Source of the DNA: Oxalobacteraceae bacterium
GTDB lineage: Bacteria > Pseudomonadota > Gammaproteobacteria > Burkholderiales > Burkholderiaceae_D
Assembly: GCA_025352145.1 (NCBI GenBank)
Contig: JANXTY010000030.1
Coordinates: forward strand, 62,001-126,000
Length of the DNA stretch: 64,000 nucleotides
Reading direction: 5' to 3'
Shown in pieces: positions 18,787 to 28,705 of the stretch (positions are counted from its first letter, which is position 1; every line of letters starts with the position of its first letter). The translations under genes were made by a program, and so were the position numbers. The notes beneath the pieces were generated by a model that was given only the letters and a program-made list of their open reading frames with translations, had not been told where the DNA came from and ran no database searches.

Positions 18787-19728
18787 ATGAACCCTCACTT
18801 ACCCAGCATCATCTTGCGATCGATGCTTATCACCTCCATTTTTTCGCTTTTCCTTATTGCTTGCGGATCAGGTTCTGGTGGTGATGATAAAAAATTCAGC
18901 CCCAATATGCAGATCGTAGAAAAATGGAAGCATCTCAAAATGATAGATATCCATAATCACGATGCTTGCTGCGACAAGGCTTATCAACGTTACAAGCAGC
19001 TCTTTGATACTTATTACATCGATAAAATTGTATTGTTCGGTGATATATCGGAGCCTTCAGCCATCAACACGGATGAAGTTGCCTGGAATGCCTACAAAGA
19101 CAATCCCGCAAGGATTATTCCCTTTTTCTCTGGATTCGAAATGTATCAACCTCAAGGGCTCGATCGCGTAGTCGCCAACATTAAGAAGGGATATTTTGGC
19201 GTTGGAGAAACCGTGGCAGCCTCCACTAATTCTCCAGTAGCGAGTGTCGTGGCTTGGAAGGCCCAGCATCCGATGGATGGTAACCTGCCCCAAATCTATA
19301 AAATCTGCGCAGACTATGATGTCCCCATTTTGTTACACATCGATCCTTTATCCGGTTTTTCGATTGAAAAACTCGAAGAAGCACTGAAAGCTTTCCCTAC
19401 CACCAAATTTATCTTGGGCCATGTCAACGCCTATAACTCACCCGCCAATTTGGTTCACCTGCCAGCAACTTACAGCAATCTTTACTTAGATTTTTTACCC
19501 GGATTTACCCGTTATAACCCGGATAGTGCTTACAGCTTGAAAGACTGGATACCCCTAATCAAACAATATCCAGATCGCTTCATGTTGAGTACGGACTCTG
19601 GATATGGCGTCGGCCATGAAGAAGCGCTCTTCGCCATGTATGAACTCATTGATCTTATTAATGATGAGGCGATAGCAAAAAAAATTGCGCGTGAAAATTT
19701 TCTAAATTTAATTAAAGCTAAACTTTAA
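18787..19728 (+). CDS. Amidohydrolase-family (PF04909-like) lipoprotein
   Basis: A 313-residue TIM-barrel metal hydrolase attached to the membrane. The lipobox is LIAC in FLIACGSGSGG, followed by a glycine/serine spacer. Likely metal ligands are the His-x-His of IDIHNHDA, the His in ILLHIDP, the His in LGHVNAY and the Asp in STDSGYG, all in the order expected for amidohydrolase 2 proteins. The natural substrate cannot be told; this family hydrolyses or decarboxylates small cyclic or carboxylic compounds. An export signal on this enzyme type is uncommon. The next gene starts within about 120 bases. No clear ribosome site is visible. Confidence 0.78.
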   Translation: MNPHLPSIILRSMLITSIFSLFLIACGSGSGGDDKKFSPNMQIVEKWKHLKMIDIHNHDACCDKAYQRYKQLFDTYYIDKIVLFGDISEPSAINTDEVAWNAYKDNPARIIPFFSGFEMYQPQGLDRVVANIKKGYFGVGETVAASTNSPVASVVAWKAQHPMDGNLPQIYKICADYDVPILLHIDPLSGFSIEKLEEALKAFPTTKFILGHVNAYNSPANLVHLPATYSNLYLDFLPGFTRYNPDSAYSLKDWIPLIKQYPDRFMLSTDSGYGVGHEEALFAMYELIDLINDEAIAKKIARENFLNLIKAKL

Positions 19729-19849
19729 ATCAGGTTTGCGTTTTAAACTCAACCGGACTACGGACGGGGTAGTAACATCAGTTGTAAGGTACCGGATTTC
19801 GCACTATGTTTTTTTATTCAATCTGTCATTCGATTACCCTGCGATATTT

Positions 19850-20335
19850 ATGCTCGATATGTTGATTTATCTTGCGCCCTCCCTCGCTCTGGCTGGAGTG
19901 GTACGATTTTTAGCAAGGCGACATCCATTCTTCTTCTTACTCACACTTGCCGGAACGTTTTGTCACGAGCTGGCGCACTTCTGCGTCGGATTGATCACCG
20001 GCGCACGTCCGGCGTCCTTATCGATTTTTCCTCAACGCAAGGGCAATCACTGGCAACTGGGGGCCGTCGTGCTTGGCAATATCCGCTGGTACAATGCCGC
20101 GCCGACCGCGTTGGCACCACTGCTCATTATCGCCATCCCTTTTTTGTTTGCAGCATGGCGCGTCCACGGGCATTGGGCATTTACTATATCGGATATTTTT
20201 ATCGCTTTTCTATTAGCGCCCCAATTTTTGAGCTTCTGGCCGTCCAGCGCCGATTGGCATATCGCCTGGAGATCATGGCCTTATCTGATCGTTGTATCGA
20301 TTGGTTATGGGCTATATAGTATGTTTGCGATGTAG
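19850..20335 (+). CDS. M50-like integral membrane metalloprotease
   Basis: A membrane protein of about 161 residues from ATG 19850; an open frame extends back to 19736, but those residues do not look like part of the protein. The zinc motif HELAH occurs in GTFCHELAHFCVGL within a hydrophobic helix, as in site-2 (M50) proteases, and SSADW near the C-terminus could give the third ligand. Four to five membrane helices are predicted by eye. The short length suggests a minimal M50-like or M50-related protein. It follows the amidohydrolase gene closely and may be co-transcribed. Substrate unknown. Confidence 0.65.
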   Translation: MLDMLIYLAPSLALAGVVRFLARRHPFFFLLTLAGTFCHELAHFCVGLITGARPASLSIFPQRKGNHWQLGAVVLGNIRWYNAAPTALAPLLIIAIPFLFAAWRVHGHWAFTISDIFIAFLLAPQFLSFWPSSADWHIAWRSWPYLIVVSIGYGLYSMFAM

Positions 20336-20380
20336 CCAAGCGACTTCAAATACCCGTTCAAAAGAACATCCAGCGCCGCC

Positions 20381-22045
20381 TTAAGGCGTCATCCTGAAAT
20401 AATCGACATCTACGTAATTATTTTTGCTGACGTTCTTGTTTTCGCTAATGCTAAATAAACCCATCTGCGCACCTACCCAGCGTCCCATGACGGCGATAAA
20501 AGGTTCGCCAATATTGGTATAAGCAAGCCCATCAAGGCTATAGGAGAATTGCGTTTTTGCACCTTCGCTTACCGCCATTCGCAAATAGACATGCCGTTGC
20601 AGAAGGTCGATACTGGCTAAGGTATTTTCCTTACAATGCGCATCTGTTTTCTGACAATGGACTAATACCAATTGTGATTTTTCCGATTCTTTTTTTACGC
20701 CTAACCAAGCGGTATCGAAGCCGTACATCAACAGACCGGCGCGATCGCCATGTCGTTGCTCATTCACATCCAATCGCGTGGTGACAGTGAATTTTTCAGC
20801 GGGAAGTTTTTGCAATAATATCGACGGAACATCCCATAGATTCTTTTGTTGTACAAAAGATTCATCGTAGATTGAATACAAACGCAAATGACCATCGTGT
20901 GCAGTCAATGAATACCAGTCGCTTTTCCAATTGGCATTCCACTGCCATTGCAAACCCAATTCGGGCTGTGAGAATTCGTCTGAAGTAGCCGGCACCTTGA
21001 TTGCAAATTCGCCGGCGACAGGCTTGGCATGACGAATGATGGGTTGACCGGTTCCGGTGCCATTTTTATCTTCGCCAATCACCGGCCAATTATCTTTCCA
21101 TTGCATCGGTTGCAAATGCACGATGCGGCCATAGGCGCGCCTGTCCTGAAAATGAAAAAACCAATCACTACCATCTTGCGCTTGAACCCAAGCGCCCTGA
21201 TGTGGACCATTCGTCGACGAAGATCCTTTCGCCATCACAATTTTATCCTCGTAAGGGCCTTCAATCGTGCGGGAGCGAAACACCGATTGCCAGCCTTCTT
21301 CTACACCGCCTGCTGGCGCAAACACGTAATAATAGCCATTATGCTTATAAAATTTAGGCCCTTCGAGAGTCGTGTAGTTAGGTAATTTATTGCCATCAAT
21401 GATGACCTTGCCCTGATCGTCCAATAAACCAGTCGCATCAGGTGTCATGCGGCGCAACGTCAGTAAGTTGCTAATGCCCGCGCGGCTCTTAGCCCATGCG
21501 TGCAATAAATACGCGTGGCCATCATCGTCCCACAAAGGCGTAGGATCGATAATCCCTTTACCCGCGAGTAACAAGCGCGGAACACTCCAGGGACCGGTAA
21601 TTTTTTCGGCATGGATAACGTAAATGCCAAAATCTGGATCGGGATAAAAAATCCAAAATTTCCCCTCGTGGAAACGCAAACAAGGTGCCCATACGCCTTT
21701 GCCGTGTTGTGGCTTAGCGAAAACATCGAGTGGTATTTGCTGCTGTAGTGCATGTCCTACCAGTTCCCAATTGACCATGTCTTTCGATTGCAGCAAGGGC
21801 AAGCCTGGCACGTTATTGAAACTCGATGAAGTCATGTAATAGGTATCGCCCACACGAATCACATCTGGGTCGGAATAATCGGCATGAATGACAGGATTTT
21901 TATATAAGCCATTTGCCAAATCAGGTACCCAAGCCGGGATTGAGTCGGGGGCCTGATTTTTTGGCAGTATCTGGCAAGCGCTAATCGAACAAAGAATGCT
22001 CATCATAAGCAAAAAATTTCGCCAAGGTGTGCTTTGGATTATCAT
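20381..22045 (-). CDS. Glycoside hydrolase family 43 lipoprotein (xylosidase/arabinosidase type)
   Basis: A 554-residue five-bladed propeller glycosidase likely releasing xylose or arabinose from hemicellulose. The start at 22045 (ATG, preceded by AGGTG at good spacing) is preferred to a GTG nine bases upstream. The lipobox SISAC follows the N-terminal hydrophobic helix. The three GH43 carboxylates are visible: Asp in YSDPDVIRVGDTYY, Asp in IIDPTPLWDDDG and Glu in TTLEGPKFYK. The C-terminal 200 residues form the beta-sandwich common in this family (LGLQWQWN, RAGLLMYGFDTAW, SLDGLAYTNIG). It is divergent from the GH5 gene and shares a 364-base intergenic region with it. Confidence 0.92.
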   Translation of the reverse strand: MIIQSTPWRNFLLMMSILCSISACQILPKNQAPDSIPAWVPDLANGLYKNPVIHADYSDPDVIRVGDTYYMTSSSFNNVPGLPLLQSKDMVNWELVGHALQQQIPLDVFAKPQHGKGVWAPCLRFHEGKFWIFYPDPDFGIYVIHAEKITGPWSVPRLLLAGKGIIDPTPLWDDDGHAYLLHAWAKSRAGISNLLTLRRMTPDATGLLDDQGKVIIDGNKLPNYTTLEGPKFYKHNGYYYVFAPAGGVEEGWQSVFRSRTIEGPYEDKIVMAKGSSSTNGPHQGAWVQAQDGSDWFFHFQDRRAYGRIVHLQPMQWKDNWPVIGEDKNGTGTGQPIIRHAKPVAGEFAIKVPATSDEFSQPELGLQWQWNANWKSDWYSLTAHDGHLRLYSIYDESFVQQKNLWDVPSILLQKLPAEKFTVTTRLDVNEQRHGDRAGLLMYGFDTAWLGVKKESEKSQLVLVHCQKTDAHCKENTLASIDLLQRHVYLRMAVSEGAKTQFSYSLDGLAYTNIGEPFIAVMGRWVGAQMGLFSISENKNVSKNNYVDVDYFRMTP

Positions 22046-22409
22046 GCGCTTCACCTGTTTTTTTAAAAGGAAGAGCTTAGCAGTTTCAAATACAGTCAGT
22101 AAACAAAATGATCGTGTTACGGCATGAATGCGCAGTGACAGATTGGGGTTTTTTCGAGCGGCCCAGTAGGCCTTGACTTATATCGGGGCGTGTAATTTTT
22201 GATGATAAATACGCCAAAGAAATCGGTTCGGTGTAAGCCCGCGTAGATATAATGGGCACTTTCTGGAGCGGGTGTCTGCACAATTGGGTAGGGTGATTCC
22301 TATCTATTCGTATCTCACAAATTAAATCTTACGGTGCCCAGATGCGCTGCGATGACGATGATACTTATTGCGTATTGCCAGTCAGCTAAATACATTGAGA
22401 GGAAATATC
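22046..22409. other. Divergent control region between GH43 and GH5 genes
   Basis: 364 bases with no supported gene. A TATAAT at 22248-22253 on the plus strand is a candidate -10 box for the GH5 gene, but no good -35 lies at standard distance. The palindromic operator seen before GH6 is absent here, so these two genes are probably under different control. Confidence 0.4.
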
Positions 22410-23552
22410 ATGCGTATTTTTTATAATCAGGACTTAGGAAAAAACGTCCCAGCTTCGGAATTTTCAATGCCAGGACGATGGACCAGTTGGGCTATCCTCG
22501 CCTTATGCCTGACTCTCAGCGCATGCGCCGAGGTCAAGACGTCAGAGATTTTTCCTGACTACCCTTCAAACACAGTACGCGTGACCGCTTCTCCACAAGC
22601 ATTCGAGACGGCGCGTGCGCTAGGCCGTGGTATCAACTTGGGCAATATGTTCGAGTCGCCGCTAGGCAATGGCGATTGGGGGCTGCCCATGCGCAGCGAT
22701 TTTGTCGAGAAAATCAGCACTGCGGGTTTTAATACCGTGCGTATTCCGGTACGCTGGAGCAATCATGCAAACACGGATTCCGAAGCACATATCGATGAAG
22801 CGTTCGCCAAACGTATCGACGAAACCGTAGATGCATTTCTGGCACGGGGCTTGTACGTCGTCCTCAATATGCATCACTACCGTCAGATGACCGATGGACG
22901 TGTCGACTCCGGTGAAGCAATCGTCGATGATGCATTGGTGCAGGTCCGCTTTTTTAAATTGTGGCAGCAAATCGCGCAGCGTTATCAGAACCGATCGTCG
23001 CATTTGCTGTTCGAGCTCTACAATGAACCTCAAGGAAAAATAGAGAAGGAGTGGAATGCGATGGCGTCGCGTGCGTTGCGGATCGTGCGCCAAAGTAATC
23101 CCCAACGTATCGTTATCATTGGCCCTGTCCGCTGGAATAATGCGGATGCATTGGCGCAATTGCGCTTGCCGCCTGACCCCTACCTGATCGTCACTGTGCA
23201 TAATTACGATCCATTCAATTTCACACATCAAGGCGCTGAATGGATCAAACCTGTGCCGGTACAAGGTGTCGGCTGTTGTAATGAAGAGCAGCGTGGACGC
23301 ATTGCACATGGCTTAGATACGGCTCAGGCATGGGGTCAACGCAACGGTTATCCGATATGGTTGGGAGAATTCGGTGCGTTTAACAAGGCCCCGATGCCAT
23401 CGAGAATAATGTACACGCAGATAGTGCGCAGCGAGGCAGAGAAACGTGGCATCAATTGGGCGTACTGGGAGTTTGGTTCAGGATTCGGAATTTATAATCC
23501 CCATACTGATCGTTGGAATCAAGATCTGCTTGATGCGCTTGTAAAAAAATAG
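22410..23552 (+). CDS. Glycoside hydrolase family 5 cellulase (endoglucanase) lipoprotein
   Basis: A 380-residue retaining endo-beta-glucanase. The start at 22410 follows GAGAGGA; an in-frame ATG 42 bases upstream lacks a ribosome site. The signal ends in the lipobox LSAC of LTLSACAEV. The GH5 features are clear: GINLGNMFE near the start of the barrel, the acid/base Glu206 in FELYNEPQ, and the nucleophile Glu320 in WLGEFGAF. WAYWEFGSGFGIY near the C-terminus completes the barrel. It acts outside the cytoplasm, tethered to a membrane, and would complement the GH6 enzyme on beta-1,4-glucan or xyloglucan. Confidence 0.93.
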   Translation: MRIFYNQDLGKNVPASEFSMPGRWTSWAILALCLTLSACAEVKTSEIFPDYPSNTVRVTASPQAFETARALGRGINLGNMFESPLGNGDWGLPMRSDFVEKISTAGFNTVRIPVRWSNHANTDSEAHIDEAFAKRIDETVDAFLARGLYVVLNMHHYRQMTDGRVDSGEAIVDDALVQVRFFKLWQQIAQRYQNRSSHLLFELYNEPQGKIEKEWNAMASRALRIVRQSNPQRIVIIGPVRWNNADALAQLRLPPDPYLIVTVHNYDPFNFTHQGAEWIKPVPVQGVGCCNEEQRGRIAHGLDTAQAWGQRNGYPIWLGEFGAFNKAPMPSRIMYTQIVRSEAEKRGINWAYWEFGSGFGIYNPHTDRWNQDLLDALVKK

Positions 23553-23574
23553 CGTCGCATTTGAAGGTGCGTTT

Positions 23575-25329
23575 TTATTCAGATTGAAATTTCCGCAGAA
23601 ATTCCAAAAAAATTAAAGCGGATGCTTCGCCATCATCGGCGGTCATCGTTTCCAATGGATGATGGCTGATGCCGCCGTTACCGCAGCGCGTGAATAACAT
23701 AGCAACATCGGTGATAGCTGCCATCATCATGGCGTCGTGCCCGGCTCCTGATGTCAATGCAAGTCCAGGTATGCCCTTGTTTTCTGCGGCTGCCGTAAGC
23801 TGGCGCATGAGCCAAGGGGCACATGGCGTTGCAGATATGCTCAACGTTTCTTCGACCGTGAATCCTATGCCGCGACGCGTGCAAATGGCATTGATTCCCG
23901 CCAAGATATCTGCTACTGCCGACATACGCGTTACATCATCTGCAGCGCGTATGTCCAGCGACAAGGAGCATGCTGCCGGGATGACATTGACCGAACCGCC
24001 GGGGACCTGCAATTGGCCGACCGTACCGACCAGCGATGCTGCCTGGCTGCAGCGATATTCAACGAGTAAAACAATTTCAGCAGCAGCTGCAGCGGCATCT
24101 TTGCGCATAGGCATCGGCGTAGTACCGGCATGACCTGCCATGCCGGTGAGTGTGATCATATAACGTGAGTTGCCTGCAATAGAAGTGACGATGCCCACTG
24201 GCATATCCTGTTGCAGCAGAACAGGACCTTGCTCGATATGGACTTCGACAAAACCGAGAATATCATTGGGATTCCTGGCAATTGCCGAGATGTTTTCTGG
24301 CGGGTGTCCGGCGCTAACAAGCGCCTCGTACAAGGTGATGCCATCGGCGTCGGTTTTGTCCAGCAGCGCCATATCGAATTGTCCGACGATCGCACGACTA
24401 CCTAAAAAAGTGCTTTTAAATCGTACGCCCTCTTCCTCGGCGAAAGCAATCACCTCAAGATGATAAGGAAGTCGTTCGCCGCGCTGATGTAAGTAATTGA
24501 CTATCGCAATGGGCAATAAAATTCCTTCACGTCCGTCGTACTTTCCGCCGTTGCGTACCGTGTCGTAGTGCGATCCTGTGATGAGCGTTTTTGCGCGCGG
24601 TGCGTCTGAAATATACCGCCCGACCACATTGCCAACGGCATCGATAGCTACCTGCATTCCCGCATCGGACATCCAAAGAGCCAGCTGTGCTGCGCTCTTG
24701 CAATGAGCTTCGGTCATATACGCGCAAGTCAACCCGGTCGTCTCATCACTCCATTGTGCGAGTACATCGGCCCCTGCCATGATGGTGCTGCCAAACAAGA
24801 GGTCATTGCCGAATAAATCGTTAAGGCGCAGCTCGGCAATGCGATGGATCTGACGCAGACATTCATCCTGTTCGTCCACGATTAAGTGCTGCAAGCGGCG
24901 CTGAAAAGTACTGATGATCGTTTGCCGCGCCAAGCCTTTGCCATCGGGTCCTTTGACAGCGAGAATGAAAGGGAAGCCGAATTTGGCGTTGTAGTCCCGG
25001 TTGAGTTGATGCAAAGTGGCGAATTCTTCAGCGCTACAGGTTGTTAATCCGGTTTGAGTTTGCTCGCTGTTCGACGCTTCGGTGAGTGCGCCGCCGATGG
25101 CTGCCTTGCCAGCCAGTTCAGGATGGGCGCGCATCAGGCCGAGCTGCTCGTCTGGTGTCGCGGCCCTGACGCTTGCTTGCAATGCCTGTTTCAGTGCGTT
25201 GAGCGACTTGAACGGACGTTGGGCGATCGCACGTTGGGCTATCCAGGGGGAATGTTCATACACTCCGCTTAAGGCGGCAACGAAAGCTGCTTGGTCGCAG
25301 GTGTTTAATTGTGGAAGGCTTATCGTCAT
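23575..25329 (-). CDS. Bifunctional OHCU decarboxylase (UraD) - allantoate amidohydrolase (AllC) fusion
   Basis: Two purine-degradation enzymes in one 584-residue chain. Residues 1-170 form a UraD domain, which decarboxylates OHCU to S-allantoin; the catalytic pair His69-Pro70 is seen in MRAHPELAGKAA, and FGFPFILAVKG is a family signature. Residues 175-584 form an M20-type metal amidohydrolase; metal-ligand motifs are GSHYDTVRNGGKYDG, AFAEEEGVRF and VHIEQGPVL, with a C-terminal GAGHDAM. AllC releases ammonia from allantoate. The two activities are not consecutive (allantoinase lies between). It is divergent from puuD, which supplies the upstream step. Confidence 0.92.
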   Translation of the reverse strand: MTISLPQLNTCDQAAFVAALSGVYEHSPWIAQRAIAQRPFKSLNALKQALQASVRAATPDEQLGLMRAHPELAGKAAIGGALTEASNSEQTQTGLTTCSAEEFATLHQLNRDYNAKFGFPFILAVKGPDGKGLARQTIISTFQRRLQHLIVDEQDECLRQIHRIAELRLNDLFGNDLLFGSTIMAGADVLAQWSDETTGLTCAYMTEAHCKSAAQLALWMSDAGMQVAIDAVGNVVGRYISDAPRAKTLITGSHYDTVRNGGKYDGREGILLPIAIVNYLHQRGERLPYHLEVIAFAEEEGVRFKSTFLGSRAIVGQFDMALLDKTDADGITLYEALVSAGHPPENISAIARNPNDILGFVEVHIEQGPVLLQQDMPVGIVTSIAGNSRYMITLTGMAGHAGTTPMPMRKDAAAAAAEIVLLVEYRCSQAASLVGTVGQLQVPGGSVNVIPAACSLSLDIRAADDVTRMSAVADILAGINAICTRRGIGFTVEETLSISATPCAPWLMRQLTAAAENKGIPGLALTSGAGHDAMMMAAITDVAMLFTRCGNGGISHHPLETMTADDGEASALIFLEFLRKFQSE

Positions 25330-25584
25330 ACACTCGATAATATATTAAGATCGACCTGGCCTGATCTTTGCATGAAACTACGCGAACTCTTGTTCGTTTT
25401 TTGTTTCGGAGGGCAGTTTTCTCCTGTCGGCCAGCGGGACACCGCCAACACACATTCGGAGAATCGCCTTGCAAATCAAAATTTTGTGCAATCGTCTCTC
25501 TAATTTATGCAAAGGTCAGGTTAAGTCAGACGTCACAATCAAGTCTCACAAAAATAAATCTGTTCAAGCATTTGCAAAGGCAAC

Positions 25585-26838
25585 ATGGAAATTCCGGTCT
25601 ATTTGATGTCTTACAGTCTTGAATGGCTAAGCGTGCTGGTACGCTGGCTGCACTTGATCGTCGGCATCGCATGGATAGGCGCTTCATTTTATTTTATCTG
25701 GCTAGACAATACGATCAAACCACCTAAAGCCGGCTCCGATCTGGCGGAGAAAGGGGTGTCCGGCGAGTTGTGGGCAGTGCATGGCGGAGGTTTTTATAAT
25801 CCACAAAAATACCTGATCGCGCCGAAACAACTTCCGGAAAAGCTGCATTGGTTTAAATGGGAAGCTTATGCCACTTGGCTGTCCGGGTTTGCTCTTCTTT
25901 GTTTGGTCTATTATGCCAATGCGCAATCGATGATGATTGATAAATCAGTGGCTGATCTCAGCACTGGACAGGCGCTAAGCATCGGAATCGGCACATTGCT
26001 GATTGGGTGGATCGTGTATGACGGTTTGTGTCGTTCGGCGTTGGGGAAGCACGATGTGCTGTTTGGCATGGCGATATTTTTTTTCATCGTGGGAATGGCG
26101 TATGTTCTGTCCCGATATTTGAGCGGTCGAGCGGCGTACATCCATGTGGGTGCGATGATGGGTTCGATGATGGTGGGTAATGTGTTGATGGCGATCATTC
26201 CCGGACAGCGTAAACTGGTAGCTGCGTTGATGGCGGGAAAAACGCCGGATCCAACATGGGCGACCATCGCCAAGCAGCGCAGTGTTCATAATAATTATTT
26301 CACGTTACCGGTGCTGTTTATCATGATCAGTAATCATGCCGCCATGACCTACGGCCATCGTCATAGCTGGCTGGTGTTGGCTGCGATTATGGCAGCAGGT
26401 GCATTGATCAGGCACTTTTTTAACCTGCGGTATAAAGGACGTACCGCTTGGGGCTATCCGGTATGCGGCGTGGGATTGCTGCTGATGGTCGCAGTGGCAA
26501 TTGCGCCGACACCCATGTATTCCTCCTCATCTTTATCCTCGCCCTTGTCCGATCATCAGGAAAATGGGCGCTCTTCCACTATGTGGCAATTTGCACAGGT
26601 GCAGGCTGTGGTGACTCTGCGCTGCGTGTCCTGCCATACCGAGCATCCGCTGCAGCCAGGATTTGCCAGCGCGCCAGCTGGCGTGATGCTGGATAGCCCA
26701 AATCTGATTCACCAGCATGCCGCCCGGATTTATCGACAAGCAGTGGTATTGAAAACCATGCCGCTCGCCAATTTGACGCACATCACCGAAGAGGAACGTG
26801 CGATTATCGGTGCATGGTTTGAAGGCGGTGCCAAATGA
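25585..26838 (+). CDS. puuD: Membrane-bound urate oxidase with cytochrome c domain
   Basis: Oxidises urate to 5-hydroxyisourate and passes electrons to a c-type haem instead of making peroxide. The first 310 residues contain about eight membrane helices, beginning WLSVLVRWLHLIVGIAWIGA, the family signature. The C-terminal ~90 residues are a cytochrome c domain with a CVSCH haem site after the linker that follows the last helix (YSSSSLSSP). The 417-residue length is normal for PuuD. The ATG follows AAAGGCAAC. It is divergent from the UraD-AllC gene, so the two flank a shared 255-base control region. Confidence 0.95.
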   Translation: MEIPVYLMSYSLEWLSVLVRWLHLIVGIAWIGASFYFIWLDNTIKPPKAGSDLAEKGVSGELWAVHGGGFYNPQKYLIAPKQLPEKLHWFKWEAYATWLSGFALLCLVYYANAQSMMIDKSVADLSTGQALSIGIGTLLIGWIVYDGLCRSALGKHDVLFGMAIFFFIVGMAYVLSRYLSGRAAYIHVGAMMGSMMVGNVLMAIIPGQRKLVAALMAGKTPDPTWATIAKQRSVHNNYFTLPVLFIMISNHAAMTYGHRHSWLVLAAIMAAGALIRHFFNLRYKGRTAWGYPVCGVGLLLMVAVAIAPTPMYSSSSLSSPLSDHQENGRSSTMWQFAQVQAVVTLRCVSCHTEHPLQPGFASAPAGVMLDSPNLIHQHAARIYRQAVVLKTMPLANLTHITEEERAIIGAWFEGGAK

Positions 26839-27005
26839 ACCGGGCAGCCGGTCAGAACCTTGAACCGTGGGAGTATTGGCTGCCCTTCCAATCCACATTC
26901 AAAACGATCAATACGCCTCAACGTTCGACGGCTATGGCAAGCTGCAACTTTATTTTCAGAACCTATATCGCATAGACTGCGCTCCTCCCTGTATCGGAAC
27001 GATTG

Positions 27006-28634
27006 ATGACATCACCCCTTACACTCGACGGTTTCAGCTTAAGCGCGCAACAAGTGGTTAGCGTTGCGCGAGATTTAAGCGTACAGGTTGCGCTGGCACC
27101 CTCAGCACGCGAGACACTCAAGACGACCCGAGGCTATATCGACGCGACATGGATGCACGATGATGCGCCCATGATGTACGGCTTCAATACCGGTGTTGGT
27201 TTGTTGAAGGACACCCGTATCAAGGTAGCCGACATCGGGCTGTTTCAGACCCAACTGATCAAGGCGCACGCGGCTGGCATAGGGGAGCCATTTTCGGAAG
27301 AAATCAGCCGCGCCACCATGCTGTTGCGCGCGAATGCTTTCGCCAGTAATTATTCCGCCCTGCGGCCAGAGGTAGTCGAGCGCCTGCTGGCATTTATCCA
27401 TGCGGGCATTCATCCACTTATGCCACAGAAAGGCTCAGTCGGCGCATCCGGCGATCTTGCCCCATTGGCCTATCTGGCGGCGGCGATTGCCGGTTTTGAT
27501 GAAGCCCAAGTGATGGTGCAGGGAGTTCGCATGTCAGCACCGCAAGCGCTGCGGGCTGCCGGTATCGAACCTATCCGCTTTGAGTTGAAAGCTAAAGATG
27601 CTTCAGCCCTGATTAATGGCTGCACGGTGTCGCTGGCGGTAGCAATATTGGCGGCGCACGATGCGCGCAATTTGCTGACCGACGCTTGCTTAGGGTTGGG
27701 CCTGAGCCTGGAAGCAATGCGGGCCGAGATGTCGGCATTCGATGCACGTATTCATCAGGCACGCCCCCATGCCGGTCAAATAAAAACCGCTGCAATTATG
27801 CGTACTTTGCTGGCCGGATCGACGCGCACCAGCCATGCCGCACGGGCAGTGCAATTGCCCGATGAATTGCGGCGCACTGACATTCCCTACACCCCGCGTA
27901 TTCAGGACGTATATTCATTGCGCTGTGCGCCGCAAGTATTTGGCCCCGTGTTCGACGCACTCGATTACATCGATACCATTATCTCGACTGAAATCAATTC
28001 AGCCACCGATAATCCGTTGATCTTTGGCGACGATGCAGTGGGGTTCGAGATTATTTCGGGCGGTAATTTTCATGGGCAGTATCTGGCGCAGGCGATGGAT
28101 TTGCTGGCAATGGCCGTGACCGACCTTGGCAGCATGTGCGAGCGCCGCATTGCGCGTTTGATCGATCCGACCTTGTCATGGGGATTGCCGCGCAATCTGA
28201 TGTCGGGCACTCCCGGCGTGAATACCGGCTACTCAGTCGTACAGTGCGCGATGAGTTCGCTGGTGATGGAAAACCGCAGCCTGTGCGTGCCAGGCAGCGT
28301 GGATAACATTCCGGCTAAAGGCAATAGTGAAGATCATGTATCCAATTCTACCTGGTGCGCTCGCAAGGCCGCTACAGTAGTGGCCAATACGCAATATATC
28401 GTCGGCGTAGAAATGTTATTGGCAGCACAGGCGCTCACGATGACCGAATCGTGCCTGCGCGAATTTGTGCTGGGGCAAGGGACGCAAGCTGCATATGATG
28501 AAGTACGGCGTCAGATCCCAGCGTGCGTGGCCGGTGATCGTTGGTTTCATGATGACATCGCAATGGCGCAGTCATTTGTGGTTAGTGGTTCAGTACGCGA
28601 TGCAGTGGTGCAAAAAATGGGAAAATTTATTTGA
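27006..28634 (+). CDS. Histidine/aromatic amino acid ammonia-lyase
   Basis: A 542-residue member of the MIO-dependent lyase family that eliminates ammonia from histidine or an aromatic amino acid. The autocatalytic Ala147-Ser148-Gly149 triad is in GSVGASGDLAPLAYL, and YGFNTGVG and NPLIFGDD are family motifs. Two residues favour histidine over tyrosine or phenylalanine: the His of LIKAHAAG (the SH position of known histidine lyases) and the Glu of GNSEDHVS. No other histidine-utilisation gene is nearby; the neighbours are purine genes. ATG 27006 is preferred over the overlapping TTG three bases upstream. An RBS is weak (GGAAC). Confidence 0.85.
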   Translation: MTSPLTLDGFSLSAQQVVSVARDLSVQVALAPSARETLKTTRGYIDATWMHDDAPMMYGFNTGVGLLKDTRIKVADIGLFQTQLIKAHAAGIGEPFSEEISRATMLLRANAFASNYSALRPEVVERLLAFIHAGIHPLMPQKGSVGASGDLAPLAYLAAAIAGFDEAQVMVQGVRMSAPQALRAAGIEPIRFELKAKDASALINGCTVSLAVAILAAHDARNLLTDACLGLGLSLEAMRAEMSAFDARIHQARPHAGQIKTAAIMRTLLAGSTRTSHAARAVQLPDELRRTDIPYTPRIQDVYSLRCAPQVFGPVFDALDYIDTIISTEINSATDNPLIFGDDAVGFEIISGGNFHGQYLAQAMDLLAMAVTDLGSMCERRIARLIDPTLSWGLPRNLMSGTPGVNTGYSVVQCAMSSLVMENRSLCVPGSVDNIPAKGNSEDHVSNSTWCARKAATVVANTQYIVGVEMLLAAQALTMTESCLREFVLGQGTQAAYDEVRRQIPACVAGDRWFHDDIAMAQSFVVSGSVRDAVVQKMGKFI

Positions 28635-28705
28635 TGCTTCCTGCAAGAATTGCGGTTCGTCACTTCAATTATCATTTCAACTAGGCGGGGAAACAGACTC
28701 GTGAA

